This document shows positions 15,808-23,807 of a stretch of 44,976 nt of DNA, piece after piece. A program made the translations under genes and the position numbers. The notes beneath the pieces are model-generated. The model was not told the origin of the DNA, ran no database searches, and was given only the letters and a program-made list of their open reading frames with translations. The DNA lies in NCBI GenBank assembly GCA_036723975.1, contig DAIMGJ010000017.1:1-44976 (forward strand), given 5' to 3'. Origin of the DNA: JAILEN01 sp036723975 (lineage in GTDB: Bacteria; Bacillota; Clostridia; Lachnospirales; Lachnospiraceae). Each line of letters opens with the position of its first letter. Within the stretch, counting starts at the first letter, position 1.

Positions 15808-17139
15808 TTATAGTCCGTACCAACCAATTCCTTCGTAAATCCACCCACTGGCAAGTAACTGATCACGCTCTTCTGTACTTGCAGTATAATGATGTGCTCT
15901 TACTTCAGCAAAACCTGTTCCGGTTGGATCATACAAGCGATACATCGGAGTGGTCTGACTATCATTGGAATACCAGCCGATACCTTCATAATTCCAGCCC
16001 TGATTGTTTACCAACTGATCTCGCTCATCCGCAGATGGTGTATAATGATGAGCTCCGGATGCAGGATTATACAAACGATAAACCGGTGTGTTGCTGGATG
16101 TAGGTGCTATCCACGCAATTCCTTCATAGTTCCATACTCCACTGGCAACAAGTTGATTTTTTTCTTCTAATGAACCTGTATAAAAATGTTCACCGGAAGA
16201 AGGATTAAACATACGATACATCGATGTTGCACTTGAACCATCCACAATCTCCGGCAGTCCCGTTACATTGGGTGGTATGTTCCCGTCGTTACACACAATT
16301 GTCGCTCGGTTAAATGCATCGTTGTCTTTTCCGGAATTTATCGCTTTCCACTCTGCCTTTGAGCCATTGTAATATACTTTTTCCAAACTACTACATCCGT
16401 TTACGGCACCTAACGATATGGTTGTAATCGTGCTCGGAAGCATAATTTCTTTTAAGTTCTCGCATGCACAAAAACAAAAATTTGGAATCTCGGTGACTCC
16501 TTCCGGAATCGTTACCTCCGCAAGATTATGGCACTTATAAAAAGCACTCACATCCAAAGTTCGAACTGAAGTCGGAACTAAAACCGATGTTTTTGCTCCC
16601 GGACAAGAAAGCAGTCTGGTCGCTGATTTATCATAAAGCACCCCATCGATGGATTGAAAATAATTATTGGCATCATCCACTTCAATCGCCGAAAGGGAAT
16701 AACAACCTTCAAAAGCTCTGATATCTATTACGGAAACACTGCTTGGAATCCTTATGGATTCCAATGCATCACAATCGGAAAATGCAAAAGATCCGATTTT
16801 TGTTAAGCAATTGGGTAATACCACTTCCTGTAGATTATCATACTGATCAAAATCATTATTAAACACTCCTGTAATGTGTTCCTGTATAACAATTTTTCTT
16901 ACCTGAGGTTTTAACCCGTCACTAAAATCACTATTTATAAGATTTGTATTTGTATTTGAAGAAATTGTAAGCGTTCCGTTGTCATCAAGCACATATGGGA
17001 TTGTTTGATATGCAGGCTTCATAAACCCGCTAACTGTCGCAGCATATGCCTTATTTTCTATACTAAGATTTGAAGCAATCGGTAACAACAATAAAATTGC
17101 CAACGCTCCCACCACGCCTCTTTTAAACACTTTCCTCAT
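15808..17139 (-). CDS. Secreted BspA-type leucine-rich protein with DUF5648 repeats
   Basis: 443 aa. Signal peptide (1 to about 33, ending AYAA). Residues about 85-285 are LRR_5/BspA repeats (for example LTKIGSFAFSDCDALESIRI, VTEIPNFCFCACENL), known in surface proteins that bind host or other cell surfaces. The C terminus (about 308-443) has three DUF5648-type repeats of the form YRxYNPxSGxHxYT...ERDQL...GWxYEGIGW. No LPxTG or other anchor is seen. GGAGG lies before the ATG. The last two repeats are nearly identical at DNA level to the neighbouring SGNH gene, while the N-terminal parts are unrelated. Confidence 0.85.
   Translation of the reverse strand: MRKVFKRGVVGALAILLLLPIASNLSIENKAYAATVSGFMKPAYQTIPYVLDDNGTLTISSNTNTNLINSDFSDGLKPQVRKIVIQEHITGVFNNDFDQYDNLQEVVLPNCLTKIGSFAFSDCDALESIRIPSSVSVIDIRAFEGCYSLSAIEVDDANNYFQSIDGVLYDKSATRLLSCPGAKTSVLVPTSVRTLDVSAFYKCHNLAEVTIPEGVTEIPNFCFCACENLKEIMLPSTITTISLGAVNGCSSLEKVYYNGSKAEWKAINSGKDNDAFNRATIVCNDGNIPPNVTGLPEIVDGSSATSMYRMFNPSSGEHFYTGSLEEKNQLVASGVWNYEGIAWIAPTSSNTPVYRLYNPASGAHHYTPSADERDQLVNNQGWNYEGIGWYSNDSQTTPMYRLYDPTGTGFAEVRAHHYTASTEERDQLLASGWIYEGIGWYGL
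15872..16056. repeat. 185-bp identical segment, copy 1
   Basis: Identical base for base with 17368-17552 inside the DUF5648-coding ends of two different genes. Identity falls off on both sides (first mismatches just outside these limits), as expected of a gene-conversion tract or very recent duplication. Confidence 0.85.
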
Positions 17140-17211
17140 ATGTTTATTCCTCCAAAAATAGCCGTCATGTTTTCACACAACACTAAGTTTTAAATCCTTC
17201 ATAAGGTCACG

Positions 17212-17281
17212 AAGTATTTCCCCATAGGCACCTTCTCCTTTCTTTTTGTACAGGAGTCAATATGTCTATGGGAAAATACTT
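17212..17281 (-). promoter_or_regulatory. Long inverted repeat in the leader of the LRR/DUF5648 gene
   Basis: Arms 17212-17227 and 17266-17281 pair over 16 bp with one G-T wobble around a 38-nt loop that holds a smaller CTCCT/AGGAG stem. No T run follows, so it is not a terminator. The minus strand also carries an 8-codon reading frame (ATG at about 17226, preceded by an AGGAGAAGG sequence). TTGACA at about 17291 lacks a clear -10. Confidence 0.4.
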
Positions 17282-17303
17282 TACCAGAAATGTCAATACA
17301 GCA

Positions 17304-18770
17304 CTATAATCCGTACCAACCAATTCCTTCGTAAATCCATCCACTGGCAAGTAACTGATCACGTTCCTCTGTACTTGCAGTATAATGATGTGCTCTTACT
17401 TCAGCAAAACCTGTTCCGGTTGGATCATACAAGCGATACATCGGAGTGGTCTGACTATCATTGGAATACCAGCCGATACCTTCATAATTCCAGCCCTGAT
17501 TGTTTACCAACTGATCTCGCTCATCCGCAGATGGTGTATAATGATGAGCTCCAGATGCTGGATTATACAAACGATAAACCGGTGTATTGGAAGATGTCGG
17601 TGCCTGCCACGCATATCCCTCATAGTTCCATCCCGCACTTTTTAACGTCTGTGCTTCTACCACACTTGCTGTATAAAAATGCTCGCCGGAATTAGGATTA
17701 TACATACGATACATGGTGCCTGCAGGACCTTCTTCTATGGTCGTAGCCGGAACATCCACAACCAGGTTTTCATCATAGGTTCCGTTTCTTCCTTCTGCCC
17801 TACCACAATTAATATAATGCTGAACATAACGCATCAAATCATTGCCAAAGTATTCTCTTAAATCAGCGTATCTGGCTCTGTAAGACAAAACATTAAAGTT
17901 CTCGGATGCCTGTCGTCCTTCATATACACCATTCTGTAAAAAGTGTTTCAAAAGTGCGGCCTGATTATATCCATATGCATCTCTAACATCCTGATATCTA
18001 TTTGCGTAATAATTGGCATCAAACACCGGTGCATATACATCAAATGAAAGAAGACTGTTTACGGCATTTCCGATATACGCCATAGCCGCATCGTTCGGAT
18101 GCATGGCAACCGCCATATCTGTAATCGTATGTGTAAGACCGTCAGCGCCCCATACAACAGCGTCCATTCCGATACGATATTCCATTCCCCAGATAGGCGA
18201 TAAGTCTACAAACGGAACACCTTGCGTACTGCATGCTGCTCTTTTGGCAGCATCGATGACATCATTTTGCCAAAACTGTCCTATTACAATAATCTTTGCA
18301 TTTGGAGCCTTTGTTTTTACATAACTGATAAGGGTTTCAAAATCCGACTGCATATAGGTCGTATCCATAACATTTTCGCCCAACTGAATCGTCACCAAAT
18401 CCAAATCCGTTGACAAATAACCGTCCAGTTGTGAAAGGGTAGATGCGCGATAATCACCACTGGAAGCATTTTCCCAGGAAGTATAATAAAGTGCATCCAT
18501 AGATACTTTTCCCACGTTCTGCTCAATATAAGAAGTTATCACATGGACAAAATCCTTGTCATAATTCGTTGCAGCCATTCCCCAGTTTCCCCACCAAAAC
18601 GGAGTAATGGGATGTTTTGTAATAGAATTCCCAATTGCCAAATAGCTGTAAGATCCATCAGATCCAACCGCATTTACCTCAATTGGGCGATAGCAAACAG
18701 CACCGGCTAAACATACAAATGTTGTGATAAATAAAAGACATACACTCATTATCTTTTTCTTTAAACGCAT
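17304..18770 (-). CDS. Secreted SGNH-hydrolase-like protein with DUF5648 repeats
   Basis: 488 aa. Signal peptide (1 to about 34). SGNH/GDSL-type fold from about 40 to 245: block I is GNSITKH (Ser about 49), a mid block is LGENVMD and the C-terminal block is HPND with its His. This fold hydrolyses esters, often of polysaccharide acetyl groups. Next are two DYYANRYQDVRDA-type repeats (about 252-330), common in extracellular proteins, and then three DUF5648 repeats (about 350-488). GGAGG precedes the ATG. Enzymatic activity is likely but not certain, because block I has Asn in place of the usual Asp. Confidence 0.8.
   Translation of the reverse strand: MRLKKKIMSVCLLFITTFVCLAGAVCYRPIEVNAVGSDGSYSYLAIGNSITKHPITPFWWGNWGMAATNYDKDFVHVITSYIEQNVGKVSMDALYYTSWENASSGDYRASTLSQLDGYLSTDLDLVTIQLGENVMDTTYMQSDFETLISYVKTKAPNAKIIVIGQFWQNDVIDAAKRAACSTQGVPFVDLSPIWGMEYRIGMDAVVWGADGLTHTITDMAVAMHPNDAAMAYIGNAVNSLLSFDVYAPVFDANYYANRYQDVRDAYGYNQAALLKHFLQNGVYEGRQASENFNVLSYRARYADLREYFGNDLMRYVQHYINCGRAEGRNGTYDENLVVDVPATTIEEGPAGTMYRMYNPNSGEHFYTASVVEAQTLKSAGWNYEGYAWQAPTSSNTPVYRLYNPASGAHHYTPSADERDQLVNNQGWNYEGIGWYSNDSQTTPMYRLYDPTGTGFAEVRAHHYTASTEERDQLLASGWIYEGIGWYGL
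17368..17552. repeat. 185-bp identical segment, copy 2
   Basis: Partner of 15872-16056. It encodes the DUF5648 repeats that end the SGNH protein. Confidence 0.85.
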
Positions 18771-18809
18771 AATAATATGACCTCCGAAATTATAGTCAAA
18801 ACCTTATCT

Positions 18810-18838
18810 ATAATACCAAGAAAACCAATTTCTCACAA
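18810..18838 (-). promoter_or_regulatory. Promoter of the SGNH/DUF5648 gene
   Basis: TTGTGA (18833-18838), a 17-bp spacer and TATTAT (18810-18815) on the minus strand, about 40 bp before the start codon. Confidence 0.6.
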
Positions 18839-18851
18839 GCCGCATTTCCAC

Positions 18852-18880
18852 AAAAAAGTACGGCATTTATTACGCCGTCC
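18852..18880 (-). terminator. Terminator after the DUF5648 remnant
   Basis: ACGGC/GCCGT stem around 9 nt, followed on the minus strand by ACTTTTTTG. It would have terminated the gene whose remnant lies at 18909-18965. Confidence 0.65.
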
Positions 18881-18908
18881 TTTCAAAAATATATTTCTAA
18901 GTTTTAAA

Positions 18909-18991
18909 TTATAATCCGTACCAGCCGATGCCTTCGTCATTCCAGCCTTGAGACTTCAAGAACATGTCTAGTTTTTATACGCTTCGTTCAT
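18909..18991 (-). pseudogene. Remnant of a third DUF5648 gene
   Basis: The minus strand at 18909-18965 reads MFLKSQGWNDEGIGWYGL-stop, matching the last repeat of the two intact neighbours (GWIYEGIGWYGL-stop). Three bases upstream is a 7-codon frame, MNEAYKN-stop (18968-18991), with a near-ideal GGGGGAGGTGG site in front. The simplest reading is a gene reduced by internal deletion to its start region and its last 17 codons, still flanked by its terminator. Confidence 0.6.
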
Positions 18992-19073
18992 CTTACCACC
19001 TCCCCCCGAAAAAATAGTCAATACTTGGATAAAAAAAATGGATGCATACATCTATGCATCCATAAAAAAAAGA

Positions 19074-19847
19074 CTATGTTGTAAACCTCCAAATCGCTTT
19101 TATCTGTGGAACCAGTTTTTCTACCGGCCAGCTTTTTTTACTGTTCTTCGGAGAGTTTGGATCGTTTACGATTATATTTCCGTCATCATCAATTCCTGCC
19201 AATACAATAAAGTGTCCGGTATAAGTAAAGTCCCCCGGTTTCATGGAGCAAATCAACGGCGAATCTTTTGAAAGATTATCCAATATATACGCTTCGCTGA
19301 TAATTCCTTCCGTAGACTGAAGGCCTAACGCAGAAGCACCTTCCGTCATCAGATTCCAAGAGGTTCCTTCTCCATAGGTATAATAGCCTTGTTCATTGGA
19401 AAAAGTTGCTACCTCATAGGGATTGAAATTGTTATCCGTCAAACCGCAAAGAACCATTGATAAACACGTGGGTCCACAACCTGCGATTCCGATATAGTTA
19501 CCGCCGTAATCTTTATACCCCCAACGTTTATCCCATTGAATAAAAAGAGGGATACCCTCCGTTTTTAATTCTTTATCAATACTGATTGGTTCGTCTGACG
19601 TAGAGTATTCTTTGAAATTTGTTGCAAAGGATTTCGCCTCCGGATATTTTTCTACAAACTCTATAATTTCCGAAGGCACGTTATCATACCGATTCTGATG
19701 GGCAACAAATATTACAACCAAAAGAACAATCAATGTCGTGCACTCCAAAAAGAAGATTCTTCTTTTTCTTCGTCGCATCTTCTTTTTGTGTAGTCTCTTC
19801 TTTCGCATGCGCTCTTTTTCTGCGGTAGTCATAACTCTTTGTTCCAT
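19074..19847 (-). CDS. Membrane-anchored C39-like cysteine peptidase
   Basis: 257 aa from the start chosen here. A very basic N terminus precedes one TM segment, so the catalytic domain faces outside. The peptidase C39_2-type fold shows the oxyanion Gln in PLFIQWDKRWG, the catalytic Cys in AGCGPTCLSMVL, His in GHFIVLAGI and Asp/Asn in VNDPN near the C terminus. Unlike ABC-transporter C39 domains it is free-standing. Start chosen at 19847, because AGAGG lies 6 nt upstream; an ATG at 19865 has a cramped AGGA. Substrate unknown; it is next to the surface-protein island. Confidence 0.8.
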   Translation of the reverse strand: MEQRVMTTAEKERMRKKRLHKKKMRRRKRRIFFLECTTLIVLLVVIFVAHQNRYDNVPSEIIEFVEKYPEAKSFATNFKEYSTSDEPISIDKELKTEGIPLFIQWDKRWGYKDYGGNYIGIAGCGPTCLSMVLCGLTDNNFNPYEVATFSNEQGYYTYGEGTSWNLMTEGASALGLQSTEGIISEAYILDNLSKDSPLICSMKPGDFTYTGHFIVLAGIDDDGNIIVNDPNSPKNSKKSWPVEKLVPQIKAIWRFTT

Positions 19848-19881
19848 AAGATACCTCTTAAGCATATTTCCTACGTTTTAA

Positions 19882-19939
19882 ATTCTATCACAGAACATTT
19901 CCGAATTGTTTTAAGATATTTTTAAGATTCTCTTAAGAT
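19882..19939 (-). promoter_or_regulatory. Triple 11-bp-spaced operator and promoter of the C39 gene
   Basis: TTAAGAT (plus-strand reading) occurs at 19911, 19922 and 19933, exactly 11 bp apart. On the minus strand these boxes end right at a poor -35 (AACAAT, 19905-19910), 17 bp before TAGAAT (19882-19887). One-turn direct repeats touching a weak -35 are typical of activation by OmpR/PhoB-type response regulators; the spacing matches the recalled streptococcal CiaR box TTTAAG-N5-TTTAAG. Confidence 0.5.
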
Positions 19940-19979
19940 TCAAAAAAAGCAGCAACTCTTCATTCATCGATGTACATCC

Positions 19980-20005
19980 CCCGCCTGTTTTTACGGGCGG
20001 GTTTT
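19980..20005 (+). terminator. Plus-strand terminator with no upstream gene
   Basis: CCCGCCTGT (19980-19988), a 4-nt loop and ACGGGCGGG (19993-20001), then TTTTCTTT. No plus-strand protein gene precedes it. It could end a short RNA started near the triple repeat, or shield the kinase gene from read-through. Confidence 0.6.
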
Positions 20006-20030
20006 CTTTGCCCTTTATGTGGTGTATAAT
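20002..20030 (+). promoter_or_regulatory. Likely promoter of the hybrid kinase gene
   Basis: TATAAT at 20025-20030 with a weak -35 (TTTTCT, 20002-20007) 17 bp upstream, inside the T tract of the preceding terminator. The start codon at 20076 is preceded by AGGGGAAAGCGA. Confidence 0.4.
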
Positions 20031-20075
20031 ACGTTCATACATTTTGTGGGGATATAGAAAAGCAGGGGAAAGCGA

Positions 20076-22391
20076 ATGTTTGCTTATGTTTTGACAGTAA
20101 AAGGGCAGATCGGTTGCATGGGCGTGCTCTTATATATTGCATGGACTTACTTTTCCGTAAAGAGGAAAGGAAACATGGCACATAAAATCTTTTCTCTTCT
20201 TTTGACTGCCTCCATCATAAATATTATCTTTGACATAGTAACCGTGTATACCATTAATCATGTGCACGAGATTTCCATGGGACTGAACCATTTTCTACAT
20301 ATTATATATATGTCCAGTATGGCCTCGGCCATGTATTTTTTCTTTCTGTATATCCGAAATCTGGCTTACGGAAATAAAAAGTTAAAATTCTATCATTTGA
20401 TTCCGCTGATAATAGCAATCTTAGGCTCCATTTTTCTGAAATTTGACTACGTGGAGTCCCCTTACGGAAACTATTCCTGGGGTCCTTACGCTACCGTGGC
20501 TTTTATTTCTGCCTATTTTTACCTTCTTTGCTCTGCATATATGTTAATTCGGAGATGGGATCACATGGAGAAAAAAACCAGACGTTCCATCGGTATTTCC
20601 ATGGTCTTTATGCTTACCAATGCTGTGCTCCAAGGAATGTATCCGGAACTTCTGATTACCAGTATAAGTCTTACTTTAATCAACATTGCGCTGTTTTATA
20701 CCGTGGAAAGCCCGGATGCCATTTTAATCGAAAAGCTTCGGGATGAACAGAAAAAATCGGAAAGTGCCAACCGTGCCAAGTCTGTGTTTTTGGCGCAAAT
20801 GTCCCATGAAATCCGTACCCCCATCAACGCTGTTTTGGGCATGAACGAGATGATACTTCGAGAGGCAGATGACAGCGACATCAAAGAATATGCTTCCAAT
20901 ATCAAGGAAGCCGGCACGACGCTTCTTTCCATTATCAACAGCATTCTTGATTTTTCCAAAATCGAAGATAACAAAATGGAACTTCTGTCCGTGGAGTATG
21001 AAACGGCGAAATTAATCAATAATCTGGTAAACTCCATCTACAACCGTGCTCGCTCCAAGGGACTGTATTTTGAGATTGATATCGACAACGAACTGCCATC
21101 GATTCTCATCGGTGATGATGTTCGTTTGACCCAGGTCATTATGAACCTTTTGACCAATGCGGTAAAGTATACGGAAAAAGGTACGGTGACCCTGATGATG
21201 CAAAAAGTTTCCTGTGACAATCAGTCCGTGGATATACGTGTGACGGTAAAAGATACGGGAATCGGAATCAAACAGGAAGATATGAAGGGGATTTTTGATT
21301 CCTTCCAGCGATTGGATGAGGAACAAAATCGAAACATTGAGGGTACAGGCTTGGGTATGGCCATCGTGACGAGACTTCTTACCATGATGGGAAGCAAAAT
21401 TGAAGTGGAAAGTGAATACGGCAAAGGTTCCACTTTCTCTTTCTGCATCACCCAAAACGTAAAGGATGCCACTCCTATCGGAGATTATAAAAAAGCTCTC
21501 GAAGAGCACCGCAAAGAGAATATCACAGAGATTCAATTTACAGCACCGGAAGCCAGAATACTGATTGTGGACGACAACCTCATGAATCATAAGGTTGCGG
21601 AGAACCTGTTGAAACTGTTCCGAATTGAACCGGATCATGCGATTTCCGGAGCGGAAGGAATCGAATATGTAAAAAAGAAACAGTATGATATTATCTGCTT
21701 AGATCACATGATGCCGGAGATGGACGGTATCGAAACCTTAGAGCGGATGCGAAGCGAGAATCTTTTGCCAAAGAATACCGTAGTTCTCGTCATGACCGCA
21801 AACGCAGTGGTAGGTGCCAAGGAGATGTATCTGGAAAAAGGCTTTGACGACTATATTTCAAAACCCATCGAAATGGAAGTTCTGATAAACAAAATTCGCA
21901 CCTACCTTCCCAAAGAACTGATTATCGATATCGGCGTGCAGGCGGAACAGGAAACATCGGAAGCAGAATCGGATTCGGATATTTTAGAGTTTGCTCCTGT
22001 TTCCGAGGAAACCAAAGAGTCCAACACATATGATGGATTGGAACGATTAGATAACCTGAGGAAACTGGGAATCGATGTGAGCCAAGGACTTGCACACTGT
22101 GCGGACGATACGGATTTTTATTTGGAGATACTTTCCGATTTTTGTGAGAGCCAAAAAGAAAAATGCGATGAACTGGAGAAATTCCTTTCTACAGGGCGTT
22201 TTGAAGACTACGGTATCAAAGCACATGCCATTAAAGGAAATGCCCGCACTTTGGGAATCACCCATCTGGCGGATGTGGCTCTGAAAATGGAACAAGCCGG
22301 CAAAAACAAAGACCGGGATTATATTCAAAATAACCATGAGTCGTTCATTTCCGAATATGAAAAAGTTACCGAGAATATAAAAAAATCGTAG
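20076..22391 (+). CDS. Hybrid sensor histidine kinase with REC and HPt domains
   Basis: 771 aa. Residues 1-215 hold about seven TM segments as the sensor. HisKA has His244 in SHEIRTP. HATPase_c has the N box NLLTNAVKY (357-365), DTGIG (393-397) and GTGLG (423-427). REC has acidic DD (499-500), phospho-acceptor Asp543 and Lys596. HPt has His717 in HAIKGNARTLG. It thus carries a complete His-Asp-His relay up to the HPt; the final response regulator is not in the window. The only kinase here on the plus strand, diverging from the C39 peptidase. Its last codons form the stem of its terminator. Confidence 0.9.
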   Translation: MFAYVLTVKGQIGCMGVLLYIAWTYFSVKRKGNMAHKIFSLLLTASIINIIFDIVTVYTINHVHEISMGLNHFLHIIYMSSMASAMYFFFLYIRNLAYGNKKLKFYHLIPLIIAILGSIFLKFDYVESPYGNYSWGPYATVAFISAYFYLLCSAYMLIRRWDHMEKKTRRSIGISMVFMLTNAVLQGMYPELLITSISLTLINIALFYTVESPDAILIEKLRDEQKKSESANRAKSVFLAQMSHEIRTPINAVLGMNEMILREADDSDIKEYASNIKEAGTTLLSIINSILDFSKIEDNKMELLSVEYETAKLINNLVNSIYNRARSKGLYFEIDIDNELPSILIGDDVRLTQVIMNLLTNAVKYTEKGTVTLMMQKVSCDNQSVDIRVTVKDTGIGIKQEDMKGIFDSFQRLDEEQNRNIEGTGLGMAIVTRLLTMMGSKIEVESEYGKGSTFSFCITQNVKDATPIGDYKKALEEHRKENITEIQFTAPEARILIVDDNLMNHKVAENLLKLFRIEPDHAISGAEGIEYVKKKQYDIICLDHMMPEMDGIETLERMRSENLLPKNTVVLVMTANAVVGAKEMYLEKGFDDYISKPIEMEVLINKIRTYLPKELIIDIGVQAEQETSEAESDSDILEFAPVSEETKESNTYDGLERLDNLRKLGIDVSQGLAHCADDTDFYLEILSDFCESQKEKCDELEKFLSTGRFEDYGIKAHAIKGNARTLGITHLADVALKMEQAGKNKDRDYIQNNHESFISEYEKVTENIKKS

Positions 22392-22452
22392 AATCTTTTT
22401 GTGTAGGGCTCTTTCTTTTGAGCCCGGCAAAAAGCATTCTACGATTTTTTGT
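22379..22452. terminator. Very long bidirectional terminator between the kinase and serS
   Basis: Three stacked stems: AAAAATCGTAGAAT (22381-22394) with 22436-22449, CTTTTTG (22395-22401) with 22428-22434, and GGGCTC (22406-22411) with 22420-22425. T runs follow on both strands. The kinase stop codon (22389-22391) lies inside the outer stem; serS ends at 22471 on the other strand. Confidence 0.9.
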
Positions 22453-22470
22453 TATATAATTGACATTCTT

Positions 22471-23760
22471 TTATTTCTTCGGAACAAGTTTTTCCTGTCC
22501 GCCCATATATGGACGTAGTACTTCAGGAATATTTACAGAACCGTCTTCGTTTAAGTTGTTCTCTAAGAAGGCAATCAACATTCTCGGAGGAGCAACAACC
22601 GTATTGTTTAAGGTATGGGCAAAGTATTTGTTCTTATCTTTGCCTTTTACCTTGATACCAAGACGTCTTGCCTGAGCATCTCCTAAGTTGGAGCATGAGC
22701 CAACTTCAAAGTATTTCTTTTGTCTTGGGCTCCAAGCCTCTACATCGCAGCTCTTTACCTTAAGGTCTGCCAAATCTCCGGAGCAGCACTCCAAAGTACG
22801 TACCGGGATATCCAAGGAGCGGAACAAATCAACGGTATTCTGCCAAAGTTTGTCATACCATTCCATAGAATCTTCCGGTTTGCAAACAACGATCATTTCC
22901 TGCTTCTCAAACTGGTGAATACGATATACACCACGCTCTTCGATACCGTGCGCTCCCTTTTCCTTACGGAAGCATGGAGAGTAGGAGGTCAATGTGTACG
23001 GAAGGCTTTCCTCATCATTTAACGTATCGATAAACTTACCGATCATGGAATGCTCGGATGTACCGATTAAGTACAAATCTTCACCTTCAATCTTGTACAT
23101 CATAGCATCCATCTCATCGAAGGACATAACACCGGTTACCACGTTAGAACGAATCATAAAAGGTGGTACACAGTAAGTAAATCCACGATTGATCATAAAA
23201 TCTCTTGCGTAAGCAATGACAGAAGAATGCAAGCGGGCAATGTCTCCCATTAAATAGTAGAATCCGTTACCTGCAACCTTACCTGCCGCTTCCAAATCGA
23301 TTCCGTCAAAACGCTCCATAATATCGGTGTGATATGGGATTTCGAAATCCGGAACGACGGGTTCGCCAAACTTTTCAATTTCAACATTACAAGAATCGTC
23401 TTTTCCAATCGGAACGGAAGGATCGATGATATTTGGAATCACCATCATTCTCTTCTTGATTTCTTCAGTAAGTTCAGACTGGCGAGCTTCCAACTCGGCA
23501 AGACGGTCAGCATTTGCTGTTACCTGTGCTTTTACCTTTTCAGCCTCGTCTTTCTTCCCTTCCTTCATCAAAACGCCAATCTGTTTGGAAAGGTCGTTAC
23601 GTTTTGCACGAAGGTCATCGCCTTCCTGCTGTACGGCACGGACTTCTTTATCCAGTTCGATGACCTCATCCACCATGGGAAGTTTGTGGTCCTGGAATTT
23701 TTTCTTGATGTTTTCTTTTACAACATCCGGATTTTCGCGTAAGAATTTAATATCTAACAT
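22471..23760 (-). CDS. serS: Seryl-tRNA synthetase
   Basis: Charges tRNA-Ser with serine in the cytoplasm. 429 aa is the bacterial norm. The N-terminal coiled-coil arm (about 28-105) reaches the tRNA long arm. The class II core shows motif 2, FRKEKGAHGIEERGVYRIHQFEKQE (within about 265-290), and motif 3 with ARRLGIK and the C-terminal PRMLIAFLENN. AAGGAG precedes the ATG. Separated from glyA by 47 nt holding a GC-rich hairpin; no T-box leader is present. Confidence 0.97.
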   Translation of the reverse strand: MLDIKFLRENPDVVKENIKKKFQDHKLPMVDEVIELDKEVRAVQQEGDDLRAKRNDLSKQIGVLMKEGKKDEAEKVKAQVTANADRLAELEARQSELTEEIKKRMMVIPNIIDPSVPIGKDDSCNVEIEKFGEPVVPDFEIPYHTDIMERFDGIDLEAAGKVAGNGFYYLMGDIARLHSSVIAYARDFMINRGFTYCVPPFMIRSNVVTGVMSFDEMDAMMYKIEGEDLYLIGTSEHSMIGKFIDTLNDEESLPYTLTSYSPCFRKEKGAHGIEERGVYRIHQFEKQEMIVVCKPEDSMEWYDKLWQNTVDLFRSLDIPVRTLECCSGDLADLKVKSCDVEAWSPRQKKYFEVGSCSNLGDAQARRLGIKVKGKDKNKYFAHTLNNTVVAPPRMLIAFLENNLNEDGSVNIPEVLRPYMGGQEKLVPKK

Positions 23761-23776
23761 GTACTTCTCCTTACTG

Positions 23777-23792
23777 ACCGGCTCCCGCCGGT
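23777..23792 (-). other. Small GC-rich hairpin between glyA and serS
   Basis: ACCGGC and GCCGGT around a 4-nt loop, 16 nt 5' of the serS start on the message and without a T run. A possible RNA-processing or stability element. Confidence 0.4.
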
Positions 23793-23807
23793 TATTTAGA
23801 TTACTAT

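Larger units (their letters stand above)
18771..19073. other. Intergenic stretch holding a promoter, a terminator and a gene remnant
   Basis: About 300 bp without an intact gene. It contains the SGNH promoter (18810-18838), a terminator (18852-18880), a DUF5648 gene remnant (18909-18965) and an orphan start region with a strong ribosome site (18968-19006). Otherwise AT-rich with no further signals. Confidence 0.7.

Noticed and set aside
15808..18770. Simple tandem duplication of one surface gene
   Set aside because: Only the C-terminal repeats match; signal peptides and N-terminal domains (LRR versus SGNH) are unrelated.
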